Positions 54,721 through 63,961 of a stretch of DNA of 64,000 nucleotides are shown here, piece by piece. The stretch covers positions 12,121,001 through 12,185,000 of the forward strand of contig CM073907.1 in the NCBI GenBank assembly GCA_037176705.1, written 5' to 3'. Within the stretch, counting starts at the first letter, position 1, and the number at the start of each line of letters is the position of its first letter. The position numbers and the translations under genes were made by a program. A model generated the notes under the pieces. It had not been told where the DNA came from. It made no database searches and saw only the letters and a list, made by a program, of their open reading frames with translations. Source of the stretch: Molossus alvarezi. Its lineage: Eukaryota > Chordata > Mammalia > Chiroptera > Molossidae.

Positions 54721-55029
54721 AGTATGGCTCCTGATCAGCTCCAAGAATATCTCAGAGAAATTCTCTACCCTATGCCAGCACACTCATGGGGGAAGGGGAG
54801 TATATTCGGGGTACCTGAAGGCTGCCTATCCAGGGCTGGGCCTGAAGGACAAGGTCACCTCTGTGGAGAAGATGAAGTCGCTTTGGAGACGTGGCTGTCA
54901 CAGGTTCCTGAGTCCAGCCAGCCTCAACCTCACACACTTGCCTCTAAGGGCCCGCCCCACCCTTGGTCTGTCTCTGCGTGGCTCCTAGTGTTGGCTCAGC
55001 GGTCAGGATCCCGTGCTCCCATGTGTCTG

Positions 55030-55240
55030 CCCTCACCGAACGCTTGCCCTGCCACCCACCCTGCCTGCCCGTCTTGTCAGCACAAGGTCCTGTACTGTCT
55101 TTCATGTTGGGGCTCTGCAAAGACATGCTCAGCTCCGGGGGGCCCCACACTGCGCCCGTCATCTCTTCGTTCTCCTCCTCAGAGGCTAGCACAGTGTTGT
55201 GCGTGCAGGTCACGCTCAATTACATTAAATGCTTTAACTA
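55030..55240 (+). mobile_element. Possible L2-like relic
   Basis: The end GAGGCTAGCACAGTGTTGTG, then ACGCTCAATTACATTAAATG resembles the 3' end of LINE-2 ('cagcacagtgcctggcacatagtaggtgctcaataa' type). The match is weak. Confidence 0.4.
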
Positions 55241-55378
55241 AAAACCACTCCTGTTCCCGAGCCTGGCGGTAGAGGGGCTCTCTCCAGAACGCGGCCAACT
55301 TGGGGGGACAGTTGTGCAATGAGCACGGAGCAGACGCAGCGAGACCAAACACACTGTGTGCTTTCTCAGGAGTTCTTT

Positions 55379-55601
55379 TTTTTATCCTCACTCGAGGACA
55401 TTTTTTCCATTTTTTGTTCAGATAGAGTGAGAGGGAGAGAGACATCGACATGAAAGGGACACATCGAGTGGCTGCCACCCGCACGACCAACCAGGGCCGG
55501 GGACAAACTGCAACCGAGGTACATGCCCTTAGCGGGAACTGAACCCGGGTCTCTCTCGACCTCAGGCCAACGCTCTAACCACTGAGCAAACCGGCCAGGG
55601 C
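55379..55601 (-). mobile_element. VES SINE, TTTGGCTCAG subtype
   Basis: A reverse, nearly complete copy with the tail hairpin TCCTCACTCGAGGA. Flanks TCTCAGGAGTTCTT and TCTCAGGAATTCTT form a 14-bp duplication with one mismatch. Confidence 0.93.
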
Positions 55602-55889
55602 TCTCAGGAATTCTTCACTCCACAGTCCAAACGCAGTGTGACCACCTGCCCGACTCACGCCCTCCAAACAAGCATTCTCAAATGGTCACTGTCGTCACAC
55701 CTTTGGGGACCTTGTTATAGTGCAGATTCTGACTCGGGGGGCGTGGGGCTGGACTGGGGGCTAGGAGTCTGCACTTCCAACAGCTCCTGGATGACACCAG
55801 TGTTTCCCGGCTGGGGACCTCGGGAACAAGGCTCAGACAACCCCAAAGGTGGGCTCTACTCTTCACTCAGAGCAACAGAAATCATTTCT

Positions 55890-56110
55890 ACTTTGCCTCC
55901 GAGTCTCAGCAGGAGGGACAGAGTGGCTCAGGGGCTCCCTGCGGACTCAGCCCTGTGTCAACGCTCTTCACATAGAGCATGTGACCCCACTGTCACAACA
56001 GGTCTGGGGAGGTGGCCGCGTTTCCCCCACGGCGGGAGGAACCTGGGCTCAGAGAGGTTACTTCTGTTGTCCAAGGACACGCAGCCAGAGTGGTGGGAAG
56101 GAGACTGGCA
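55890..56110 (+). mobile_element. MIR SINE relic
   Basis: Diverged match ending in CTGGGCTCAGAGAGGTTACT, then TGTCCAAGGACACGCAGCCA, the typical 3' half of MIR. Its 5' edge is uncertain. Confidence 0.65.
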
Positions 56111-56194
56111 CTAGTCAGTGTCTTCACTCACCGAAAGCTCCGGGGAGAAAGGACACAACCCATGGCAGAGAACTCTCGTGAGAGCAAGGCTTGG

Positions 56195-56439
56195 GCCCTG
56201 GCCGGTTTGGCTCAGCAGTTAGAGCGTCGGCCTGCGGTCCAGAGAGACCCGGGTTCGGTTCCTACTAAGGGCACGTACCTCGGTTGCAGTTTGTCCCCGG
56301 CCCTGGTTGGTCATGTGAGTGGCGGCCACTCGATGTGTCCCTTTCACGTTGATGTCTCTCTCTCTCAATCTCTCTCTCCCTCTCACTCTATCTGAACAAA
56401 AAATGAAAAAATATCCTCAGGTGAGGGTAAAAAATAAAA
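56195..56439 (+). mobile_element. VES SINE, TTTGGCTCAG subtype
   Basis: A full-length forward copy, low divergence. Perfect 14-bp duplications AGAGCAAGGCTTGG lie at 56181-56194 and 56440-56453. Confidence 0.95.
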
Positions 56440-57627
56440 AGAGCAAGGCTTGGTGAGTGCCCTGTCTGTTCTGCGGGACACGCCCTTGGCAGGATGCTGT
56501 CATAGCATGAAAAAATCTGGCCACTTCAGAGATTTCCAAAGGAAAGAGGAAAAAAAAAGGGCAGGCAGAATCCTAATGAAGTCAAAGATGGGTACCCCCT
56601 TTTCAAATCTCACCTTCTCCAAGGAGTGGGTGATGCAGGGAACCCGGGGCCCCTCCTCCTCACCTGGCGCTGCACCTAGGAGGGCTGGGGGAGGGGGGAG
56701 TCCCTGGGCAAATGGCACCCCAGCATGGAGGGTTTCAAGCTGAGAGACGGGGGGCGGGGCGGCAGTGCCCCAGGTTCACGCGGACCCGCTGACAACCACT
56801 CACGCAGCAGCACGCACCTGCTTGGTTCCCAGCTCAGCCACCTGCACCTAACAGGCTCTGCGGGGCCCTGGCTGCTAGTCGCCGGTGTGGGCTGCCAACC
56901 CCCAGGCGTGGGTGGGGACAGGCGGACCTGCCTCTGGCGCTACAGCCCCATTCAAGCAAGGAAAGCTCGAGTCACAGTGAGAAGCTGAGCGACAGAGAGA
57001 GGCCGCCGGGCTCAGGCTCCTCACGGGGACCTGGAGAGCTGAACCCCTCCGGTGAAGGAGACGGGGCAGCTAGATTCGGGGAGCACTTCATGAAGCCACA
57101 GTCACGGGTGGACTGAGCCAAACGGAGAGGCGGGAGAGGCTTTGGGGGCGTGGACTGCAAGCCCGGGCCTGTCTGGGGGACTCTGCGACACAAGTCCTCT
57201 GGTAGAGCTGAGGGCCAGGGGCAGAAGTGGGTGACGGGCAGGAGGGGAGTCGGGACCAAGGAGAGGCTTGGAAACAAAGCTGGGACAGTGACAGGGAGCC
57301 GCAGCAGGACAGCGAGCAGGGGGGAACCCACGAGGCTTTGGAGAAGGCTGGTTGATGGTGGTGACTCAGCGACCGGACCAGCAGACAGAAGTACAACGGA
57401 AGGTGCCCTTCTGGTGGCTTTCCAGGCAAAAGGGAGCAATTCCTCGGCCCTCAGGCCCCGTCCCTGGGGGCAGCCTGGCTGCAGCTCAGGAGACACGAGG
57501 CTCCGTGCCCAGGGGTCTGGCCCCAGGCCGAGGCCAAGGAAGGTGAAGCCGTTGCAACTGGCAGAACGGAGTGGCCCTGGCGCCCTGCCCGCCCCGCAGC
57601 TCCCAGGCTGCCCGCCCCGGGCCTTAC

Positions 57628-57716
57628 CTCCTATCTTCGCATTGTACGCGATGCCCACGATGCAGTAGGAGTTGTTGGCCGAGGCGGCAACCTCTCCCGC
57701 GCAGCGCGTGCCGTGC
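57628..57716 (-). CDS. PCSK6: PCSK6 exon D: catalytic domain with active-site His
   Basis: This exon has 89 nt. It opens with the last base of the split Lys codon and encodes [18 protein letters not shown], then [11 protein letters not shown], ending after the first base of a Gly codon. The His of HGTRCAGE is the second catalytic-triad residue (window residue 112, human 246). NNS is a potential N-glycosylation sequon. The acceptor is CGTTTCAG and the donor GGAG|GTAAGG. Upstream in the transcript, only about 36 nt from the acceptor, a GGGCTCA-based minisatellite begins (57753-58043). Downstream lies the largest intron of the window, 22.2 kb. Confidence 0.97.
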
Positions 57717-57752
57717 CTGAAACGGGAAACAGAGTGAGGACGCAGCCAGCAC

Positions 57753-58043
57753 CTCCAGGGAGCTCGGTGCACTGCCCAGGGCTCGGGGCTCAGGGCTCAG
57801 GGAGAAGGGCCGTCATCTCCACTCCAGGGAGCTCGGTGCACTGCTCAGGGCTCAGGGCTCAGTGCTCAGGGCTCAGGGTTCAGGGTTCAGGGTTCAGGGC
57901 TCAGGGCTCAGGGAGAAGGGCCGTCATCTCCACTCCAGGGAGCTCGGTGCACTGCTCAGGGCCCAGGGCTCAGGGCTCAGGGAGAAGGGCCGTCATCTCC
58001 ACTCCAGGGAGCTCGGTGCACTGCTCAGGGCTCAGGGAGAAGG
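57753..58043. repeat. Hierarchical minisatellite: 69-bp unit with 7-bp subunits
   Basis: Four copies of a unit starting CTCCAGGGAGCTCGGTGCAC begin at 57753, 57822, 57933 and 58002. The steps are 69, 111 and 69 bp. Each unit ends in GGGCTCA heptamers followed by GGGAGAAGGGCCGTCATC. The long second unit is exactly 42 bp (six heptamers) longer, so two levels of repeat expansion are visible. The array lies in the intron 36 nt from the exon D acceptor side, so on the transcript it is a C-rich (TGAGCCC) tract next to the branch-point region. Copies look almost identical, so the array is probably young and length-variable. Confidence 0.92.
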
Positions 58044-59369
58044 ACTCGCCACCTCCATGCCCAGGAATGACCCGAAAGCTTGTTTGCGGTGTCTCCTGTC
58101 CTCACGACCCTGGGAGCGAGCATCACGCCAGGCCTTGCACAGCCCCGGGCAGCCCTGTCCCCCACACCTGCAGGCTGACGAGGCCTCCCTGCCACCTTGG
58201 AAATGGTGCGCGCTTGCTCAGGGGCTGTCTCCCGACGCCCACGTCCGGGGGGGCTGCTGCCCCTGGGCCTGTGCCCCATGCCCACACTGTGCCTGGCGCG
58301 CTGCCTGGCACCGACAGCCGAGTGGCCGCAGCTGCCAGGATGGAAGACAGAACAAAATGAGCCCCGATGTCTCGTGCCCGGTGTACCTGCTGCCCCCACG
58401 CTCACCCCGGACAGCTCCCCCGCCATCATTTCCACGCCGTTTAAGCAAGAGCTGGAGGAAAAAGCACTTTCAATCGAGCGCCCCACAGAACGGGGGGAAC
58501 GATGAAGAAATCGCCAGAAAAACAAATTGCTCTCCTCAGTAATGACCCCATTATCCATTGTGCTGCCCAGGGTCAATTCCTCCAGCCAAGGCCAAAATGT
58601 GGGCAGGTTTCAACAGCACCTCTTTGAGAAGCGTCCACAGGGGATTAGAATCACTGATGGAAATCTAAAACCACCTTTAAAAATAGCCCCGGGGCTGCGT
58701 GTCCTGGAAGGGAGTCATCCATCCTCAGAACGCAGGCCGCCCCTGGCCAGGGCTGCCCACGCGTCACAGAGCTCGGCGTCTCACCCGGGACTAAGCCTGC
58801 CCTTCAAGGGTCACTGCACGGTTTCTGGATCACTCCTCCTGGCCCTGTGGACGTGTGGCTGGGAAACGAGGCGCCCCGCACCCCACTGCTGAGCGGGAAG
58901 GGCACCTTGGGACGTGAGGCAGGGACAGAGCGCCGGGTGCGGCCTCTTCGGGCCCCGCTGCCTGCGGTGTGGGCCGCGTCAGCCGGCCAGACCCCTGCAC
59001 AGCGCCGTGTGGCCCCAGCACCCACACCTCAGCATCGGGTCAACTGACAAGTGAAATATGACGTTGGTCGCACACATCTTGGCCAGCGTCATGTCGACAG
59101 CAGGAAGAAAGAAAGAAGGCTTTCTTTTCTTCTTTTTCTGTAAATATTTTTGGAAGAATGCTGAGCTCAGGGTACGGGACATGCTCACAGAGAAAGGACA
59201 CAGCAAATAAAGTCCCCAGGGCCACCACGGACAGTGCCCCGGTCACCTGATCTCTCCTGACGCCACCACCTTCAGCTGCAAAGGGATGAGACAACCCTGA
59301 TGACAGAGCACCCCCCCCCCCGGTGTGTCATCTGCCCTCTCCCTGCTCCCCCTGGCCCTGGAGGTCGGC

Positions 59370-59480
59370 AGCAACCTGTCCCCGGGAAAGTTTCTGAGAC
59401 ACAGAGACTCAATAAAGGGACGCAACTCACACAGCCAGCGTGGTGGGTCTGGGATTTGAACCCAGGGTTTTCCAACACCA
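59370..59480 (+). mobile_element. MIR SINE relic
   Basis: The run of TTTCTGAGACACAGAGACTC, then CAACTCACACAGCCAG, then GGATTTGAACCCAGG is the characteristic end of a MIR element. It is diverged and partial. Confidence 0.75.
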
Positions 59481-59629
59481 ATCCTGCCCCTTCTGCCTCC
59501 CTCACCAGGTCAGAGTCCAAAAATCTCCAGCACGTGACTGGTGCTCAAACAGGCCGGACTGGTGTCTTACCTCAGCCCCATGGAGGCCAATGGATGTCAG
59601 GGTTATTCTTTTAAAACATTCTGACAGCT

Positions 59630-59869
59630 CTGGCCGGTTTGGCTCAGCGGTTAGAGCGTCGGTCCGCAGACCAAAGAGTTGCGGGTTCGATTCTGGCCAA
59701 GGGCACGTACCTCGGTTGCAGTTCGTCCCCGGCCCTGGTCAGGGTTGTGCGGGAGGCAACCAGGCAATGTGTCTCTCTCACATCGATGTTTCTCTCTCTC
59801 TCCCTCTCCCTCCTGCTCTATCTGAAGATAAAGAGAAAATATCCTTGGGTGAGGATTAAAAAAAAAAAT
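59630..59869 (+). mobile_element. VES SINE, TTTGGCTCAG subtype
   Basis: A full-length forward copy from CTCTGGCCGGTTTGGCTCAG to TCCTTGGGTGAGGATTAAAA. TTCTGACA repeats on both sides (before the head and after the tail) as a short target duplication. Confidence 0.92.
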
Positions 59870-60078
59870 CCCTTCTGACAAGGTTTGAAACAAGAGCCAA
59901 CTGGGTCAAAGATCCATTTCTGGCTACTCCTAAGGGGGAGGCTACATTCACAGAGGCTGCCCGGCCTGGCTCCTGGGTGAACCCGACACGAGCCAGGCAG
60001 CCTGTCACCGTCTGTGTCCCCTCTCAGTGTGTCTCTGCAGGGAGCAGGGCGGGGAAGCCAGGAGCGTGCAGGACCTAC

Positions 60079-60155
60079 TTGTTCTCATTGCTCGCGTCGT
60101 ATCGTGGAGAAGGGTCGTAGTCATTTCCATTGACGTCGTAGCTTGCATAGGAATC
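60079..60155 (-). CDS. PCSK6: PCSK6 exon C: catalytic domain, Asp-rich loop
   Basis: This exon has 77 nt, entering in phase 0 and leaving after the second base of a Lys codon. It encodes DSYASYDVNGNDYDPSPRYD followed by ASNEN. In furin-like enzymes the equivalent Asp- and Asn-rich loop contributes to calcium and substrate binding; that assignment comes from the family and is not seen directly here. The acceptor is TTTCTTAG and the donor is AACAA|GTAGGT. The split Lys codon joins exactly to the G that opens exon D, which supports both boundaries. The exon is too short and too interrupted to stand out as an open frame. Confidence 0.96.
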
Positions 60156-60349
60156 CTAAGAAACGAAAACTCAGTGAGCGAGACACAGACAAGAGCACCC
60201 GGTCCATGCTCACATCACACCTGCTGGGAAACAGACAGGAGCGGGCACCTGGCCTCCATCCCTGTAACTGTCACTGTACAGATGCTTCCTTTGCTGTTTT
60301 ACTTCTTGACTGAATGTATTGGCGTGGCATCGGCTAATAAAATCATATA

Positions 60350-60750
60350 GGTTTCAGGTGTGCAGTCCTATAATACATCATCTACGTATTGTATCTTGTA
60401 CATGTTTTCCTTGTGCAAAAACACACAGTTTACCATCCTAAGCATTTTTAAGTGCAGTTCTGTGACGCGGAGTTCATTCACACAGCTGTGCGGCCATCGT
60501 CACTGACTGTCATCCACCCACAGGATTGTTTTCATCTTGTGAACCTGAAACTGCACCATTAAACGCTAACTGTGCCCCCCACCCCAGCCCCTGCCACCCA
60601 CTATTTGTTGTTCTGTCTTTGTGCACGTGACTCTCCACAAGCCTCGGACACGTGGACTCGGACAGGATCTGTCCTTTTGTGACTGGCTTGTTTCACTTAA
60701 CACGACGCCCTCAAGTCTCGCCCATGGGTCAGAACTTCCTTGATCTTATA
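60350..60750 (-). mobile_element. Old LINE-1 3'-region relic
   Basis: This is reverse-oriented. Phrases such as TTTACCATCCTAAGCATTTT, ACAGCTGTGCGGCCATC and TTGTGACTGGCTTGTTTCAC match the antisense 3' region of old mammalian LINE-1, and the same family occurs at 25180-25790. No coding potential remains. Confidence 0.65.
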
Positions 60751-60959
60751 TTTTTAATATACATGTTTTTGTTTCTATACATGTAATCATCATATTCCTA
60801 TGACGTCACATCTTCCATTTAAAACACATCACAAAAGCCCTCTGGTGGTATTGACGGAACCTTCCAAACTGCTATTTTTAAGGGCTGCCCAACTGTCTAT
60901 CAAAAGGATCTGATGTGATTGAACGTTGTTAGGCACCCAGGTTCCTTAGAATATTGAAA

Positions 60960-61140
60960 GCACTTGTCACATTTACTATGTGCCAAGTTCTCTTCTTCAC
61001 GTTTAAGAACCCACTGAATCCGCACAATAACCCCTGGAGATGTTAGTGCCATTGTTCACTTCGTTTTATAGACCGTGACACGGAGGCACAGGGAAGCTAA
61101 CTAGTAGGGATCCAGACCCCATGTTTTAACCCTGTCATTT
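60960..61140 (+). mobile_element. MIR SINE relic
   Basis: The core ACTATGTGCCAAGTTCT, a stretch equivalent to CCTATGAGATGTTAGTGCCATT, and GACACGGAGGCACAGGGAAG match the old mammalian MIR order (core, then the 'gaggcacagagag' section). It is strongly diverged. Confidence 0.75.
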
Positions 61141-61257
61141 TTTATGTTGTTAATGTGGGTCTGATATGTGTCTGAGTTCTTCAGCTTCCAGTCCTAGAAG
61201 TACGTGTGACTCCTCAAACATGTGGACAAATCCCTGTGCTCAAACTCTGCCTGGCTG

Positions 61258-61325
61258 CAGGACCCAGCGACAGAGGACGGCCAGTGACAGAGGGCGGCCG
61301 GCGACAGAGGGCAGCCAGTGAATGT
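61258..61325. repeat. 21-bp tandem repeat, three copies
   Basis: Three copies of a unit like GACAGAGGGCGGCCAGTGA follow each other with a few substitutions. It is a small minisatellite without any evident function. Confidence 0.75.
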
Positions 61326-61489
61326 TTGTTTCACCAACTCCCACAACCATGATTTTCTGTACTAACTTAATAAGGGGGGAAATTCACGTTGTTTTCCAAA
61401 TTTGCACAGTTGACTCCTGAACAATGGGGGGGGGAGGGACTAGGGGCACTGACCCCATGCAGCTGAAAAATCTATGTATTATTTATTTA

Positions 61490-61739
61490 TTTACTTATTA
61501 ATATCTTTACCCGAGGACATTTTTACATTTATCTTCAGACAGAGCGGGAGGGAGGAAGGGGGGAAGAGAGAGAGAGAAATATCGATGTGAGAGAGACACA
61601 TCGACTGGTTGCCACTCACATGACCCAACCAGGGCCGGGGACAAGCTGCAACCGAGGTACATGCCCTTAGCAGAACTGAACCCCGGTCTCTCTGGTTCGT
61701 AGGCCGATGCTCTAACCACTGACCCAAACAGGCCAGGGC
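61490..61739 (-). mobile_element. VES SINE, TTTGGCTCAG-like subtype
   Basis: A full-length reverse copy. The head reads GGCCCTGGCCTGTTTGGGTC on its own strand, and the CT tract and degenerate TTTACCCGAGGA tail are present. CTATGTATTA / CCATGTATTA flanks suggest the target duplication. Confidence 0.9.
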
Positions 61740-61979
61740 CATGTATTACTTTTGATTTCCCCCAAAACTGAATTACTAACAGCCTACTGTTACCCGGAAG
61801 CCTTCCCGATAACACAGTCAATTAACACATATTTTATATGCTATATGTATTAAATGCTGTATTCCTACAATAAAGTAAGCCAAAGAAAGGTAAGAAAAAA
61901 TACGATGATAGTATTTATTAAGGGGAAAATACCCGTGCCTAAGGGGACTGGCACAGTCCAATCCGTGTTGTGCTTATTT

Positions 61980-62240
61980 TTATTTTTATTTTTTATCCTC
62001 ACCAGAGGACATTTTTCCATTTTTTTGTCCAGACAGAGTGGGTGGGTGGGAGAGAGGAAGAGAGAGAGAGAGAGAAACATCGACGTGAAAGGGTCACATC
62101 GAGTGGCTGCCACCCGCATGACCAACCAGGGCCGGGGACAAACTGCAACCGAGGTACGTGCCCTTAGCGGGAACCGAACCCGGGTCTCTCTGGACCGCAG
62201 GCCGACGCTCTAACCGCTGAGCCAAACCGGCCAGGGCCCA
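61980..62240 (-). mobile_element. VES SINE, TTTGGCTCAG subtype
   Basis: A full-length reverse copy beginning (on its own strand) GCCCTGGCCGGTTTGGCTCA and ending with the TCCTC...GAGGA tail hairpin and a T/A-rich tail. Duplications TGTTGTGCTTATTT at 61966-61979 and 62241-62254 are perfect. It lies about 45 nt from the exon B donor. Confidence 0.95.
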
Positions 62241-62298
62241 TGTTGTGCTTATTTCATGCCGAGCGTGACTGGCACGTCATTTCTGAGGCCTCACTTAC

Positions 62299-62442
62299 GT
62301 AATTCGGGGCCAGGTCGGGGTGATTCCTCTCGATGCCGTCATCCAGGATGGTGACCACCACGTTCCTCCCCGTGTAGCCTCTCTTCCACGCCGCCTGCAC
62401 GTTCATCTCCGATCGGCAGCGACTGTTCTTGTCCCCACAGTG
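62299..62442 (-). CDS. PCSK6: PCSK6 exon B: catalytic domain with active-site Asp
   Basis: This exon has 144 nt, 48 codons, phase 0 to 0, from HCGDKNSRCR to HPDLAPNY. It carries the first member of the catalytic triad, the first Asp of TILDDGIERNHPD (window residue 71, equivalent to human D205). The acceptor reads TGCGTACAG|CAC and has an unremarkable pyrimidine tract. The donor is TAC|GTAAGT, close to consensus. The intron separating it from exon A is only 476 nt. A VES SINE ends about 45 nt past the donor. The residues look fully conserved apart from RGYTGRN, where I remember Lys in the human protein. Confidence 0.97.
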
Positions 62443-62918
62443 CTGTACGCACAGAAACACACAGACGCTTGACCCAGAACAGACGAGGGCGCCCCCCGTG
62501 GGCTCCGACGCTCGCAAGCAGGTGGGGAGGCAATGCCCTTGCACCTTCCAGAGCAGAGACGCTCCTTCGCCCTGGTTTCTGGGAGTCAGCACAGGGGGCT
62601 CCACGGGCTTTTTCTGTCCCTGCAACCTGTCATCTTCCTAGGACAGCAGCTGCCTTGGGGCCTCTGTGCAGGGCTCATCGCCCCCACTGGACCAGCCTAG
62701 CAGTCTCCCTGCTCAGTGAGCCCCCTGGGACTTCCATACACGTTCAAAAAGAATTCACAAGAAATCTTGGGCTGCCCCGTGTGAAAGAAGGGTTTACCCT
62801 CAAGATCCAGTGTGTCTGTTTGGAGTTACTTGGAGAACTGAGCCCCGTGGGGGGAAATCAGCCCATCCCGGACACAGCGCCACCGCAAATGCTGGGGACA
62901 GAGGCCGCGCCCACTCAC
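62443..62918 (-). other. PCSK6 intron A-B
   Basis: A 476-nt intron between exons A and B. It is GC-balanced single-copy sequence with no repeat or other feature that I recognise. Confidence 0.9.
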
Positions 62919-63029
62919 CATGTACCACATGTTGGACCAAATGGGGTCGTTGAAGTAAAGGGCCTGGGGGTCGCCCCGTGCCTGTCTCTTCACCCTGCGC
63001 TTCACCTCTTGTTGCTGAAGCCATTTCAC
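62919..63029 (-). CDS. PCSK6: PCSK6 exon A: prodomain end, processing site, catalytic domain start
   Basis: This exon has 111 nt, 37 codons, phase 0 to 0, from VKWLQQQ to NMWYM. It holds the primary auto-processing site of the zymogen: RRVKR followed by QARGD, with the cut after window residue 15 (human position 149 by the constant offset). After the cut comes the N-terminus of the mature enzyme (DPQALYFNDPIW), which is strongly conserved among PACE4 proteins. The acceptor is a pyrimidine-rich stretch ending in GTAG at 63031-63030, and the donor is ATG|GTGAGT. Autocatalytic release of the propeptide here is required for activity and for leaving the ER (family knowledge). From memory, the human protein has Ser instead of Gly just after QAR. 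Confidence 0.97.
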
Positions 63030-63149
63030 CTACGGGGGAAACGCAGTTGTGATTTATTTGAAAAGCCCAATCCTGGCTGTGTGTGGCCTTCTCCATAGGA
63101 GCTCCGGTGTCTTTCTTGTGAATATCGGTGTCATTTTAGATGTCTTCGA

Positions 63150-63331
63150 TGGTAAGTTCCAAGGAGGAGGGGAGAGAGAGGCATCAGTGTGAGAAAGACA
63201 CATCGACTGGTTGCCTCCAGGGCTGGGGATCGAACCTGCAACCCAGGTATCAGTCCTCGACAGGGAACCGAACCTGAGACCCTTCAGTCCACGGGCCAAT
63301 GCCCTAACCACTGAACCAAACTGGCCAGGGC
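63150..63331 (-). mobile_element. VES SINE, old and shortened
   Basis: A reverse-oriented copy ending in ACTGGCCAGGGCC. The GA-rich tract and box-B-like GAACCGAACCTGAGACC are recognisable, but the tail and part of the body are lost. Flanks CCAAGGAG are repeated on both sides as a weak duplication. Confidence 0.8.
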
Positions 63332-63750
63332 CAAGGAGACCTTTTCATTTCCAAGTCGCCACAGTTGAGAAATGAAAACGTCTGGCTACGTGGAGGGGAG
63401 ACAGTAGCACTCTGATAGACTCTGAGGTCATCCCACGAAAGAGAACAAAGACCCAGCGACACTGCCAACTGTCTGGTTGACCCTTGTCACCAGAATGAAA
63501 AGAACACACGTGTACTGGGCTGGAAACGTAAGAGAGAAGAGAAATGGGTCCCATGCTGCTCAGAACTCAGAAGCAAGATGTTACAGCGAGTGAGCAACTT
63601 CGATAATCCATGCATTGCCGCTTCCAGCGGCCTCTGGGAACATGATCCCCAAACACGCACAGAGAAAAGTCTCGAAAGGGGTACAGCAAAGTATTAACAG
63701 CAGCCTTTGCCTGAAGGTGACATGACTACGCATTTAAAATGGAAAAATTA

Positions 63751-63961
63751 GCCCGGCCAGTGTGGCTCAGTGGTTGAGTGTCGACCCTGCACCAAGAGGT
63801 CACCGGTTTGATTCCCGGTCAGGGCACATGCCCAGGTTGTGGGCCTGATCCCCAGTGGGGGGCATGCAGGAGGCACCCAATTGATGTTTTTTTTCTCTCT
63901 CTCCCTCTTCCTTCCTCCCTCTCTCTCTAAAATCAACAAAGAATAAATAAATAAATAAAAT
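63751..63961 (+). mobile_element. VES SINE, GTGTGGCTCAG subtype
   Basis: This is a complete copy. It has a tRNA-like head (GTGTGGCTCAGTGG ... GGTTTGATTCCCGGTC), the body CAGTGGGGGGCATGCAGG, a CT-rich tract and an AATAAATAAATA tail. It is flanked by perfect 15-bp duplications AAAATGGAAAAATTA at 63736-63750 and 63962-63976, showing a fairly recent insertion. Confidence 0.93.

Larger units (their letters stand above)
35409..57627 (-). other. PCSK6 intron D-E, 22.2 kb
   Basis: The largest intron here. From 57.6 to 54.7 kb it is mostly unique and GC-rich with two VES copies and a MIR relic. From 54.7 to 42.3 kb it is AT-rich and built of broken LINE-1 with VES insertions, an MLT1 LTR and a MIR. 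From 42 to 35.4 kb it is again GC-balanced, with VES copies, a MIR, an MST/MLT1-like LTR and an 18-bp minisatellite. I see no exon of PCSK6 or of any other gene inside it. Confidence 0.88.
57717..60078 (-). other. PCSK6 intron C-D
   Basis: A 2.4-kb intron. It holds a VES SINE (59630-59869), a MIR relic (59370-59480), a CCCC-rich run near 59310, and a striking minisatellite (57753-58043) close to the acceptor of exon D. Between 58050 and 59300 the sequence is GC-rich and without recognised elements. Confidence 0.9.
60156..62298 (-). other. PCSK6 intron B-C
   Basis: A 2.1-kb intron. From the transcript 5' end it holds two sense-oriented VES SINEs (61980-62240, 61490-61739), a short 21-bp tandem repeat, a MIR relic and an old LINE-1 3' relic. 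The rest is unremarkable. Confidence 0.9.
6..63029 (-). other. PCSK6: PCSK6 (PACE4) gene, internal part with 14 exons
   Basis: This is the middle of a gene for a calcium-dependent secretory-pathway serine protease of the kexin/furin family, which cuts precursor proteins after paired basic residues. Fourteen exons on the minus strand, each bounded by AG and GT, join in phase into one frame of 1,778 nt without a stop. The order is prodomain end, peptidase S8 domain, P/Homo-B domain, acidic linker, start of the Cys-rich region. PACE4 is preferred over furin, PCSK5 and PCSK7 because of matching signatures along the whole length: [28 protein letters not shown], the linker EVPEDEEDYT, and VCHPECGDKGCDGP at the start of the Cys-rich domain. 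The signal peptide and most of the prodomain lie past 64000, and the remaining Cys-rich/PLAC exons lie before position 1. Introns range from 154 nt to 22.2 kb. The gene looks intact and functional. Confidence 0.97.

Noticed and set aside
35409..57627. A hidden gene in the 22-kb intron
   Set aside because: I searched both strands for splice-bounded conserved protein text and found only LINE-1, LTR, SINE and unassigned sequence.
57753..58043. CRISPR-like array
   Set aside because: Repeats follow each other without unique spacers and contain inner heptamers; this is a vertebrate minisatellite in an intron.
62919..63029. Other furin-family genes (FURIN, PCSK5, PCSK7) as the identity
   Set aside because: The linker EVPEDEEDYT, the QQQEVKRRVKR processing region and the VCHPECGDKGCDGP start fit PACE4; furin ends after one short Cys-rich part and PCSK5 has different linker text.
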